Source: an uncultured Collinsella sp. (GTDB lineage Bacteria; Actinomycetota; Coriobacteriia; Coriobacteriales; Coriobacteriaceae). From it: DNA of 13,548 nucleotides. Shown piece after piece: positions 6,329-12,324 of the stretch. Numbering within the stretch: the first letter of the stretch is position 1; each line of letters starts with the position of its first letter. The DNA lies in NCBI GenBank assembly GCA_900542085.1, contig UQMK01000038.1, positions 1-13,548 on the forward strand. The letters are read 5' to 3'. Made by a program: the position numbers and the translations under genes. The notes under the pieces were generated by a model, which saw nothing but the letters and a program-made list of their open reading frames with translations, ran no database searches and was not told where the DNA came from.

Positions 6329-6405
6329 GGCCCGTTCGTCTAGCGGTTTAGGACGCCGCCCTCTCAAGGCGGAGATCACCAGTTCGAATCTGGTACGGGC
6401 TACCA
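6329..6405 (+). tRNA. tRNA-Glu (anticodon CTC), first copy
   Basis: The cloverleaf can be drawn directly. The acceptor strand GGCCCGT (6329-6335) pairs with ACGGGCT, with a G-T pair at the first position. A D arm contains AGCGGTTTAGG. The anticodon stem CCGCC/GGCGG carries the loop CTCTCAA with anticodon CTC, which reads GAG (Glu). The T arm ACCAG-TTCGAAT-CTGGT is followed by discriminator A and an encoded CCA. It is 77 nt with CCA. Over its full length it is identical to the copy 22 bp downstream. Confidence 0.96.
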
Positions 6406-6427
6406 CTTCTTTTCTGTTGAAGCTTAT

Positions 6428-6504
6428 GGCCCGTTCGTCTAGCGGTTTAGGACGCCGCCCTCTCAAGGCGGAGATCACCAGTTCGAATCTGGTACGGGCT
6501 ACCA
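6428..6504 (+). tRNA. tRNA-Glu (anticodon CTC), second copy
   Basis: All 77 bases are identical to the tRNA at 6329-6405, including the CTC anticodon in the CTCTCAA loop and the encoded CCA. The 22-bp spacer between the copies has no promoter or terminator. The two are therefore very likely one transcript, starting from the TATAAT box at 6292 and ending at the terminator just downstream. Confidence 0.96.
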
Positions 6505-6514
6505 TGTTTTAGAT

Positions 6515-6547
6515 ACCCGGTCTTTCGTAAGAAGGCCGGGTTTTTTT
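6515..6547 (+). terminator. Intrinsic terminator of the tRNA pair
   Basis: A long stem pairs 6515-6524 with 6532-6541 (ACCCGG...CCGGGT plus an inner TCTT/AAGG part with one G-T wobble), around a 7-nt loop. A run of seven T ends the structure (6541-6547). It starts 11 bp after the second tRNA. Confidence 0.95.
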
Positions 6548-6617
6548 ATTGCAAGTGGTCTGGTCTGTTAATCCCATTTGCCTCATAGCTTTACGTTTTG
6601 CTCATCTCCCATACGGG

Positions 6618-6623
6618 TACAAT
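6618..6623 (+). promoter_or_regulatory. Possible -10 box for the flippase-like gene
   Basis: TACAAT lies 33 bp before the start codon and downstream of the tRNA terminator. TTTTGC (6596-6601), 16 bp upstream, is a poor -35. The call rests mainly on position. Confidence 0.3.
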
Positions 6624-6656
6624 AGGCCAGATACTTTGACGGTCAGAAGGAGCCTC

Positions 6657-7949
6657 ATGACGGAGTCCTCTCAGCATAGCCCAAAGCCCCAGGTCGAGGT
6701 TTCTGGCGGCGATGACAACAAGAGCGCGCGTCGCGGCGCCATCTTTATCGGCGTTGTGCTGATCGGCTATATCGTCTATCTGGTCGTGACCGGGCAGATG
6801 GGGCAGTTTTGGGCCGCTATGTCCAGCGTTCAGATGCCCTGGCTCTTTGCTGCATGCTTTTGTATGTTTCTGTATCTTGTTTTTGGCATCGTGGCGTACG
6901 CGATCGCCGTTTGGCTCGACCCCGAATCGCCCGTCGGCATCCGCGACCTCATTTCGGTCGAGGCGAGCGGTATCTTCTTTGGCAACCTGACGCCCATGAT
7001 GATGGGCTCTACGCCTGCCCAGATTTACCGCCTGACCAAAGCTGGCCAAAACGTGGGCGAAGCAGGTGCCACGCAGTTCACGCGCTTTATCGTGTACCAA
7101 TTTGGTTTGGTGGCATGGGGTGCCATTCTACTGCTCGCCCGTATGCCGTTTTTCGCCGAGCGTTATGGCGACATGACGCTGCTGTGCGTCTTTAGTTTTG
7201 GCGGCCACTGCTGCATCCTGCTCGGCATCTTTGCCGTGGCGTTGATGCCCAAGACCGTCACGCGCGTCGCCCATTGCATCATCAATTGGCTCGAGCGCAT
7301 GGGCGTCTCCGCTACGAAGATCGAGGGCTGGCGCACCTTTGTCGATGGCGAGATCTACTCGTTTTCCGAGAAATTCAAACTCTCTGCCGGCCATTTTTCT
7401 TCCATGCTGCTCACAGTTGTCATCACCATGCTGCAGCTGGCGTTTTTCTACCTGGTTCCGTACTTTTTGATGCTCTCCTTTGGCCACCACGAAGTCGACT
7501 TTTTCTCGGTCATGGCCGCGAGCGCCTTTGTCCAGCTGCTGAGCTCCGCCGTTCCGCTGCCCGGCGGCACTGGTGGCGCCGAGGGTGGCTTCGCACTTTT
7601 CTTGGGTCACTTTTTTGGCACGGCATCGACTGCCGGCTATCTGCTGTGGCGCCTGATCACCTTTATCGCGCCGACCATTTTGGCCGCCCCGCTGCTGGGC
7701 CTTAAGAGTGCCCATAACGAGAGCATTCATGCGCGCTGGGACCGTGTGATGCGAAAGTTCGGACGCACGCCTCAGGCGCCCTCTGCGCCCGTTAAGGCAC
7801 ATCCTGCGTCCCAGGTTACCGTGGACCCCAATCAGCGTGCTCAAAAGGCTGCTGTGGCCTCTAAGCCGGCTCGCAAGACCTACGTTCGTCAGACTGGCGA
7901 CGGCATTCGCGTTTCCCCGGCGGCGCTCAATAAAAAGAAGCGGGCCTAG
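6657..7949 (+). CDS. Lysylphosphatidylglycerol synthase TM region / UPF0104 family flippase-like membrane protein
   Basis: A 430-residue polytopic inner-membrane protein. Hydrophobic segments lie near 27-45, 61-87, 103-118, 143-161, 173-196, 248-275, 284-300 and 325-349. The motif VPLPGGTGGAEGG (299-311) corresponds to the proline-glycine-rich signature of the LPG_synthase_TM/UPF0104 (YbhN, AglD) family, whose best-studied relatives move lysyl-phosphatidylglycerol or other lipid-linked molecules across the membrane. The soluble aminoacyl-transferase domain of MprF is absent, so it is a stand-alone membrane part and the substrate is unknown. A basic, Ala/Pro/Lys-rich cytoplasmic tail covers about 352-430. 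The start is ATG 6657 with AAGGAG 4 nt before it. The longer in-frame extension to 6549 runs back through the candidate promoter and begins next to the tRNA terminator, so it is rejected. A dyad at 7950-7966 follows the stop, but without a T run. Confidence 0.87.
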   Translation: MTESSQHSPKPQVEVSGGDDNKSARRGAIFIGVVLIGYIVYLVVTGQMGQFWAAMSSVQMPWLFAACFCMFLYLVFGIVAYAIAVWLDPESPVGIRDLISVEASGIFFGNLTPMMMGSTPAQIYRLTKAGQNVGEAGATQFTRFIVYQFGLVAWGAILLLARMPFFAERYGDMTLLCVFSFGGHCCILLGIFAVALMPKTVTRVAHCIINWLERMGVSATKIEGWRTFVDGEIYSFSEKFKLSAGHFSSMLLTVVITMLQLAFFYLVPYFLMLSFGHHEVDFFSVMAASAFVQLLSSAVPLPGGTGGAEGGFALFLGHFFGTASTAGYLLWRLITFIAPTILAAPLLGLKSAHNESIHARWDRVMRKFGRTPQAPSAPVKAHPASQVTVDPNQRAQKAAVASKPARKTYVRQTGDGIRVSPAALNKKKRA

Positions 7950-8008
7950 GACTCAGTGGGCGAGTCGTGCGTTCTTGATGACGGTCGTCATTGCGATGTG
8001 AGTTGTAG

Positions 8009-8032
8009 GATAATCCTCTTACGTTGATTATC
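8009..8032. promoter_or_regulatory. Candidate TetR operator overlapping a -10 box
   Basis: GATAATC (8009-8015) and GATTATC (8026-8032) form a perfect 7-bp inverted repeat with a 10-bp spacer, in the size range of TetR-family operators. GATAAT in the left arm is also a good -10 hexamer for the gene that starts 71 bp downstream. Binding here would block that promoter, which suggests autoregulation. No good -35 is visible at normal spacing. Confidence 0.45.
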
Positions 8033-8033
8033 T

Positions 8034-8060
8034 CCCACATGTAGAGGACTTACAGGTGGG
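8034..8060. promoter_or_regulatory. Second dyad upstream of the TetR-type gene
   Basis: CCCAC (8034-8038) pairs with GTGGG (8056-8060) and TGTA (8040-8043) with TACA (8051-8054), giving 9 of 10 matched positions around a 7-bp centre. It begins one base after the GATAATC/GATTATC dyad. It could be an operator half of a larger site or a 5' UTR hairpin. Confidence 0.4.
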
Positions 8061-8085
8061 CTGTTGACATGAAGGGGACACGTCT

Positions 8086-8697
8086 ATGGCTACCACCAAA
8101 CCGCGCCTTGACCGTCGTATCGTCCGCAGTCGCAATGCGATTCTTTCGGCGTTTGAGCGACTGCTTATGGAAAAGCCCCTGGCCGATATTACGGTGAGCG
8201 CTATCGCGCGCGAGGCAAATGTCGACCGTAAGACTTTCTACGTGCACTTTGGCACGGTCGACGGCTTGCTCGACGCCATTGCCGTCGATGTGGTCGAGAT
8301 GATCGTCGATTCAGTCGAGAAGACGCTTTCCTCCATGGGCGGCGACACCAACGAGCGCGCACTTGGCGCTGCGGCGTCCTTTTTCAAGACCGTTAACGAG
8401 GCGCTGTGCAACAACCTGGTGCTTAATCGCCAGTTGATCGAAAACATTCCGCTCGACGACTTTATGGCTCGTCTGCGTGTGCCGCTCGAGCACGAGATCG
8501 CTGAGCGCGATCTGCTGCCCGAGGGTCTAAAGGATGAGATGTTCGATTACTACCTGGCGTTTTTGCTGTCCGGCATTATCGGCATCTATCGCACGTGGGC
8601 GTTGTCGGACGGCTCGGTTCCAATCGAGCGCGTCTCGGCGGTCGCCAACGACCTAACTCTTAATGGCCTGTCGAGCTTGGAATCTCGTTTCGAATAG
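8086..8697 (+). CDS. TetR/AcrR-family transcriptional regulator
   Basis: A 203-residue one-domain-plus-ligand-domain regulator of typical TetR length. The N-terminal helix-turn-helix runs from about 11 to 58. Its recognition part, DITVSAIAREANVDRKTFYVHF (34-55, quoted here only as ends DITVS and YVHF), is the standard TetR signature. The C-terminal half has the pattern of the TetR_C_8/DhaS-like domain, with a hydrophobic FLLSGIIGIYRTW (173-185) near the dimer interface. The ligand is unknown. ATG 8086 follows GGGG (8074-8077) with an 8-nt gap. Two dyads just upstream suggest that it represses itself. It is convergent with the ABC exporter operon and separated from it by an inverted repeat. 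Control of the exporter or of the flippase-like gene is possible but unproven. Confidence 0.9.
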   Translation: MATTKPRLDRRIVRSRNAILSAFERLLMEKPLADITVSAIAREANVDRKTFYVHFGTVDGLLDAIAVDVVEMIVDSVEKTLSSMGGDTNERALGAAASFFKTVNEALCNNLVLNRQLIENIPLDDFMARLRVPLEHEIAERDLLPEGLKDEMFDYYLAFLLSGIIGIYRTWALSDGSVPIERVSAVANDLTLNGLSSLESRFE

Positions 8698-8714
8698 CAC
8701 TAGCGCCTTATCCT

Positions 8715-8791
8715 CCCTGAGTTGCGGTGAAATAAGGACTGAATTGGTCTTCTAGCGGCCTAAACAGTCCCTATTTCACCGCAACTCAGGG
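8715..8791. repeat. 77-bp inverted repeat between convergent genes (REP-like hairpin)
   Basis: Positions 8715-8741 are complementary to 8765-8791 at 26 of 27 bases, with a 23-nt loop. The element fills most of the 102-bp gap between the tetR-type gene (+) and the exporter permease (-), so it can serve as a shared 3' hairpin for both transcripts. There is no T tract. Like the element at 6098-6206, it has AGTT near the outer end of each arm and GGGAC or GGAC toward the inner end, but the two are otherwise different in sequence. Confidence 0.8.
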
Positions 8792-8799
8792 TTGAGGTT

Positions 8800-10014
8800 C
8801 TACTGGTAGCGCAGGCACTCCACGGGATCGAGTCTTGCTGCCCGGCGGGCGGGATAGAAGCCAAAAATGACGCCGATGCCGACCGATACGGCAAACGCGA
8901 TCAGCACGGTCGTAATGGAGAAGCTCGGCGTAATCGTCCCAGTGGCCCCAAACTCGCTCATAATGCTCGAGTTGGCGGCAAAGAACGTAAGACCCCAGGC
9001 CAGTAGATAGCCAATCACGACACCTAAAATGCCGCCGGTGATGCACAGCGCCGAGGATTCGGCCAAAAACTGGGCCGTGATATCGCGTCGGCTTGCGCCC
9101 AGGGCGCGGCGAATGCCAATTTCGCGGATGCGCTCGGTCACGTTGGTGAGCATCATGTTCATGATGCCGATTCCGCCCACAAGCAGCGATATGCCGGCAA
9201 CCGCGCCCATGATGAGCGAGAAGGCGCCCATAATGGAGTTGAGGGCGTCGATAGCGCTCTTCATGGAGCTTGCCGACACGCTGTCGTACTCGTCGTCCTC
9301 CGAGATGCCCTTCATGCTGCGCACCTTGGACTCGATCGTCTTGCAGAGCTCGTCCATATCGGTGCCCTCGGCGGCGAGTGCCGTCACACTGGGAAACGAT
9401 GGATTGTCATCGCCGAAAAGCTCGGCGATCGTTTCTCGTGGCATGTACAGGCTCAGTGAGCCCATGGAGTCGTTGCCGCCGTCGATGACGCCAATGATCT
9501 GCACGTCTCCGCTCGAGACCTTGATGGTCTTGCCAATTGCGTCCTGTTCGTTGCCGTACAGTTGATCGGCGCCGCCGCGGCCGATGAGCGCCACGTGCGC
9601 GCCGGATTTTGACTCGATATCGCTATAGGTTCGGCCGGCCACGATCTTGCTGGCGCCCACGGCATCGAGCATGTCGCTATCGACGCCCTGTGCCATGACG
9701 GTATAGCTTTTATCTCCAACTTTGTACTCGGAATAGGCGCTGTCGACGATGCCGATCTGCTCAATTTGCGGCACCATCTTACGCAGTTTCTCGACGTCCG
9801 AATCGGTGAGCTCCTGGGAAGAGTAGATCTGCACCATGCGAGCGGCGTTAAGTCCCAAGCTGTTGACCAGGCTGTTTTGGATGCCACCGATGAGCGAGGT
9901 CATGGCTATGACCGAGGCGATGCCAATGACGATGCCCAAGATGGTGAGCAGACTGCGCCCCTTGTTGGCCTCGAGCGAGTGCAGGGCTTCTTGTACGAGA
10001 TCGCGGGTGCTCAT
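8800..10014 (-). CDS. MacB-type ABC transporter permease (FtsX family)
   Basis: A 404-residue permease of a MacB/YknZ-type exporter. One N-terminal membrane helix (about 21-45) is followed by an extracytoplasmic MacB periplasmic-core-like domain (about 50-255). Three C-terminal helices (about 262-292, 318-345 and 365-388) form the FtsX domain. The signatures GIGIMNMMLTNVTERIREIG (281-300) and FYPARRAARLDPVECLRYQ (386-404) are diagnostic of the family. Such permeases work mechanically with an ATPase and a membrane fusion protein to export peptides, lipids or drugs; the cargo here is unknown. Start: an ATG with AAAGGAG upstream. The ATG overlaps the stop codon of the ATPase gene (ATGA), so the two are translationally coupled. 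It is the last gene of the operon and ends 8 bp from the inverted repeat. Confidence 0.92.
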   Translation of the reverse strand: MSTRDLVQEALHSLEANKGRSLLTILGIVIGIASVIAMTSLIGGIQNSLVNSLGLNAARMVQIYSSQELTDSDVEKLRKMVPQIEQIGIVDSAYSEYKVGDKSYTVMAQGVDSDMLDAVGASKIVAGRTYSDIESKSGAHVALIGRGGADQLYGNEQDAIGKTIKVSSGDVQIIGVIDGGNDSMGSLSLYMPRETIAELFGDDNPSFPSVTALAAEGTDMDELCKTIESKVRSMKGISEDDEYDSVSASSMKSAIDALNSIMGAFSLIMGAVAGISLLVGGIGIMNMMLTNVTERIREIGIRRALGASRRDITAQFLAESSALCITGGILGVVIGYLLAWGLTFFAANSSIMSEFGATGTITPSFSITTVLIAFAVSVGIGVIFGFYPARRAARLDPVECLRYQ

Positions 10015-10784
10015 GCCTTCGCTCCTTTCGGCGGTGTAGAAGGTGCATAAATCGCGGGTAGGTTGCTGACGGCCCCGCGTAGCGTATTCGGCGCGTGCGC
10101 GATATATGCGCCGTCATGGATACGCCCGTCGCGAATGGTTACGGCACGGTCGGCCTCGGCGGCAATGCCCGGGTCGTGCGTGATGAGCACGATGGTCTTG
10201 CCGCGCTCCTGGAGCTTGTGGAAGGTTTCCATGACGAGCGCCCCGGTTGCCGAGTCTAGGTTACCCGTGGGCTCGTCGGCCAAAATGATGGGCGGATCGT
10301 TGACGAGGGCACGCGCGATGGCGACGCGTTGCATCTGTCCGCCCGAGAGTTCTGATATGCGATGGTCCCAGTGGTCGACCGGTAGCGTGACTGCTTGCAG
10401 CGCATGGACGGCGCACATCTCACGCTGAGCCCGCGGTACGTTGGTGTACGACAGCGGTAACATGACGTTTTCGATAACCGATAGGCGCGGCAGTAGGTTG
10501 AAGCTCTGAAAGACAAAGCCGATGCTGAGCGCCCGCACCTCGGTGAGCTCATCATCGTCGAGTTCGGCGACATTGAGCCCCTGCAGGTAATAGTCGCCCG
10601 CCGTCGGTTTGTCTAGGCAGCCCAAGATGTTCATGAGCGTCGACTTGCCCGAGCCCGAGGGGCCGGTGATGGCGACGAACTCACCGGGGTCTACCGCCAG
10701 GCTCACGTTGTGCAGGATGTGGGCGCAACCGGCCTCGCTCTCAAAGATGCGGTGCACGTTGCGGATGTCGATGACGGGGCGCAT
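10011..10784 (-). CDS. MacB-type ABC transporter ATP-binding protein
   Basis: A 257-residue cytoplasmic ATPase that powers the adjacent FtsX-type permease. It has Walker A GPSGSGKST (41-49), a Q-loop at Gln93, the signature LSGGQMQR (146-153), Walker B IILADEP (166-172), the D-loop GNLDS and the switch histidine in THD (His203). The family-typical MNILGCLDKPTAG and FVFQSFNLLPRLSVIENV segments place it in the LolD/MacB group. The last 30 or so residues (Ala/Pro-rich) extend beyond the core fold. Its ATG shares one base with the stop of the upstream fusion-protein gene (TAATG), and its own stop overlaps the permease start, so all three proteins are made from one message in matched amounts. Confidence 0.95.
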   Translation of the reverse strand: MRPVIDIRNVHRIFESEAGCAHILHNVSLAVDPGEFVAITGPSGSGKSTLMNILGCLDKPTAGDYYLQGLNVAELDDDELTEVRALSIGFVFQSFNLLPRLSVIENVMLPLSYTNVPRAQREMCAVHALQAVTLPVDHWDHRISELSGGQMQRVAIARALVNDPPIILADEPTGNLDSATGALVMETFHKLQERGKTIVLITHDPGIAAEADRAVTIRDGRIHDGAYIAHAPNTLRGAVSNLPAIYAPSTPPKGAKA

Positions 10785-12196
10785 TACATGCCCTCGTCGG
10801 CAGGCATGCCGTCGCCGCCGTCTGCCGTTATGCCCGCGCCGGTATCCATAACGATAGTGTCGCCATCGCGCAGCTTGGTAACCGGCACGTCGGGGTTGAT
10901 TTCGTTGCCCTGGTCGTCGCGCTTGACCTGCGTCTTGCCGACCACGGCGTCGTTGTCGTTTTGCGTCACGACGGTCACCTTCACGCGGCGCGTTTCCTTG
11001 CCTTCGTTATCGGTTGCCACGTTGACGTAATAGTGTTCGCCGTCCTCGGTCATCAGCGCCATAGTGGGCACCATGACCACGTCGTCAAGCTGCTCGGTCA
11101 CCACCGAGACCTCGGCAGTCATACCGGGCTTAAGGCGGCTATCGGGTGCCTCGATGAGGATGTCCACGTTAAAGGTCACGCTTCCGCCACCACCGTTGGC
11201 GGCGTCGGAGTTTGCCACCGATGCGATAGCCGTGACGGTGCCCTGGCTCACGATATCGGGAAACGCGGGATAGGTAACGTTGGCGCTCTGGCCCACGGCG
11301 ATCTTGGCGATGTCCTTTTCGCCCACCTGAACCGTCACCTTCATCTTGGAAAGGTCGGCGATCTGCATGCATTGCTTGCCACCGCTTGTGTCGCCTTCGC
11401 CCATGACTATGCCTCCGGTCACCGTGGCGCCCACTTTGGCGTTGAGCTCGACGATGCTACCCGAACTGGGGGCCTTTACGGTGCGTTCGTCCGCCTTGGC
11501 GTTTGCCTGGTCCAGGGTTGCCTGGGCCGAGGCGAGATTGCGCTGGGCGCTCGAGACGGCGCTGGCGTCGGCGGTTGCGTCCGCCGGGGCGGTTGCTCCG
11601 TCGGCATCCAGCGTCGGTGCTGCCTGTGCGGCGGCGAGCGCCGCTTGTGCGTTTTTCAGGTCTTCCTGTGCGGCCGTGACCGCGCGCTGCGCCTCGGCAA
11701 CGGCGTTGTCGAGCTCATCGTTTTTGATGGTCATGAGCACGTCGCCCTCGTTGACGCTCTGACCGGCCTGCACGTTGATCTGTGCCACCGTACCGTCGAC
11801 AGAAGGGGAGACGACCGAGGCCGAAATAGGCTTGAGCTGTCCTTTTGCCTCGACGGTCGTGGTAAACGTGCCCTCCATGACCATGTCGGTAACAGGTCCG
11901 TCCGCAGATTGCGGCTGCGAGTTGAGGATAACGCTCGCGATAATGGCAATCAGAATAATGCCGCCCACGATGCCGGCCGCGATGCCGCGTCGGATGAGCT
12001 TTTTGCGCCGACGCTCGGCACGCTTCGCCTTGAGCTTTGCGTAGGCCTCCTCGTCGGATATTCCGGCGTTACCTTGCTCGCCGTCGTTTTGCTGCGCCGT
12101 GGGGGCGCTTGTGATGAGCGGTAGAGTTTCAGATGCGCCTTCCGGCACGCGCCCGGTATCGTCGGGGCCCGGGGTGATGGTGGGGACATTCGACAT
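10784..12196 (-). CDS. MacA/HlyD-like membrane fusion protein of the ABC exporter
   Basis: A 470-residue membrane-anchored adaptor that links the permease to its substrate on the outer face. It has a charged cytoplasmic N-terminal tail of about 70 residues ending in a Lys/Arg cluster (58-70) and one membrane helix (about 71-92). A lipoyl-like half follows (about 126-160), then a helical hairpin of Ala/Gln-rich heptads (163-234) with an Ala/Asp/Pro insertion at about 192-212. The second lipoyl half (about 238-265) and beta-barrel parts come next, including RLKPGMTAEVSV (354-365). The tail is Gly/Asp-rich. The start is ATG 12196, with AAAGGAG 5 nt upstream. The longer in-frame start at 12346 is rejected because it overlaps the end of the neighbouring transpeptidase gene. 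It is the first gene of the three-gene operon. In a bacterium with a single membrane this protein would not meet a TolC channel. Confidence 0.9.
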   Translation of the reverse strand: MSNVPTITPGPDDTGRVPEGASETLPLITSAPTAQQNDGEQGNAGISDEEAYAKLKAKRAERRRKKLIRRGIAAGIVGGIILIAIIASVILNSQPQSADGPVTDMVMEGTFTTTVEAKGQLKPISASVVSPSVDGTVAQINVQAGQSVNEGDVLMTIKNDELDNAVAEAQRAVTAAQEDLKNAQAALAAAQAAPTLDADGATAPADATADASAVSSAQRNLASAQATLDQANAKADERTVKAPSSGSIVELNAKVGATVTGGIVMGEGDTSGGKQCMQIADLSKMKVTVQVGEKDIAKIAVGQSANVTYPAFPDIVSQGTVTAIASVANSDAANGGGGSVTFNVDILIEAPDSRLKPGMTAEVSVVTEQLDDVVMVPTMALMTEDGEHYYVNVATDNEGKETRRVKVTVVTQNDNDAVVGKTQVKRDDQGNEINPDVPVTKLRDGDTIVMDTGAGITADGGDGMPADEGM

Positions 12197-12226
12197 AGCG
12201 TCTCCTTTATAGAACATACCGCGATA

Positions 12227-12232
12227 AGTATA
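12227..12232 (-). promoter_or_regulatory. Possible -10 box of the exporter operon
   Basis: On the minus strand TATACT lies about 30 bp before the fusion-protein start codon, directly at the edge of the 12231-12260 hairpin. No -35 match exists at 16-18 bp because that region is the GC stem itself. ATAC/GTAT arms (12216-12219 and 12228-12231) make a small dyad across it. Confidence 0.3.
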
Positions 12233-12260
12233 TACGCCCGCCGGTTGGGGCGGGCGTATA
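12231..12260 (-). terminator. GC-rich hairpin after the L,D-transpeptidase gene, no T run
   Basis: A perfect 12-bp stem, TATACGCCCGCC (12231-12242) with GGCGGGCGTATA (12249-12260), has a 6-nt loop. It lies 64 bp beyond the transpeptidase stop. Read on the minus strand it is followed by CTTATCGCGG, with no T tract. Termination may therefore be partial, or the structure may have another function such as mRNA 3' protection. Confidence 0.5.
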
Positions 12261-12324
12261 GGCGCGTTTCTTTCAGCATCGAAAGGTAGGTGTCGCTGAG
12301 CTTTGTTTCGTTGCGCGTGACGTG

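Noticed and set aside
6323..6512. Short repeated ORFs on both strands over the tRNA pair
   Set aside because: They are translations of the two identical tRNA-Glu genes and their complement, a common false protein prediction.
7950..7966. GACTC/GAGTC hairpin after the flippase-like gene as a terminator
   Set aside because: Only a 5-bp stem with no T run; too weak to call.
8064..8069. Perfect TTGACA -35 hexamer before the TetR-type gene
   Set aside because: A -10 at 17 bp would fall inside the coding sequence and none is seen there. It overlaps the region of the ribosome site, so it is likely chance.
6098..8791. The two inverted repeats as ends of one larger transposon
   Set aside because: The arms of the two elements differ in sequence, each element is self-complementary, and the genes between (tRNAs, flippase-like, TetR-type) include no transposase. 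No matching target duplications are visible.
10961..12124. 387-codon plus-strand frame opposite the membrane fusion protein gene
   Set aside because: Composition is His/Gly/Arg/Cys-rich nonsense. The minus-strand frame has a clear ribosome site, a membrane helix and lipoyl motifs, and is coupled to the ATPase gene.
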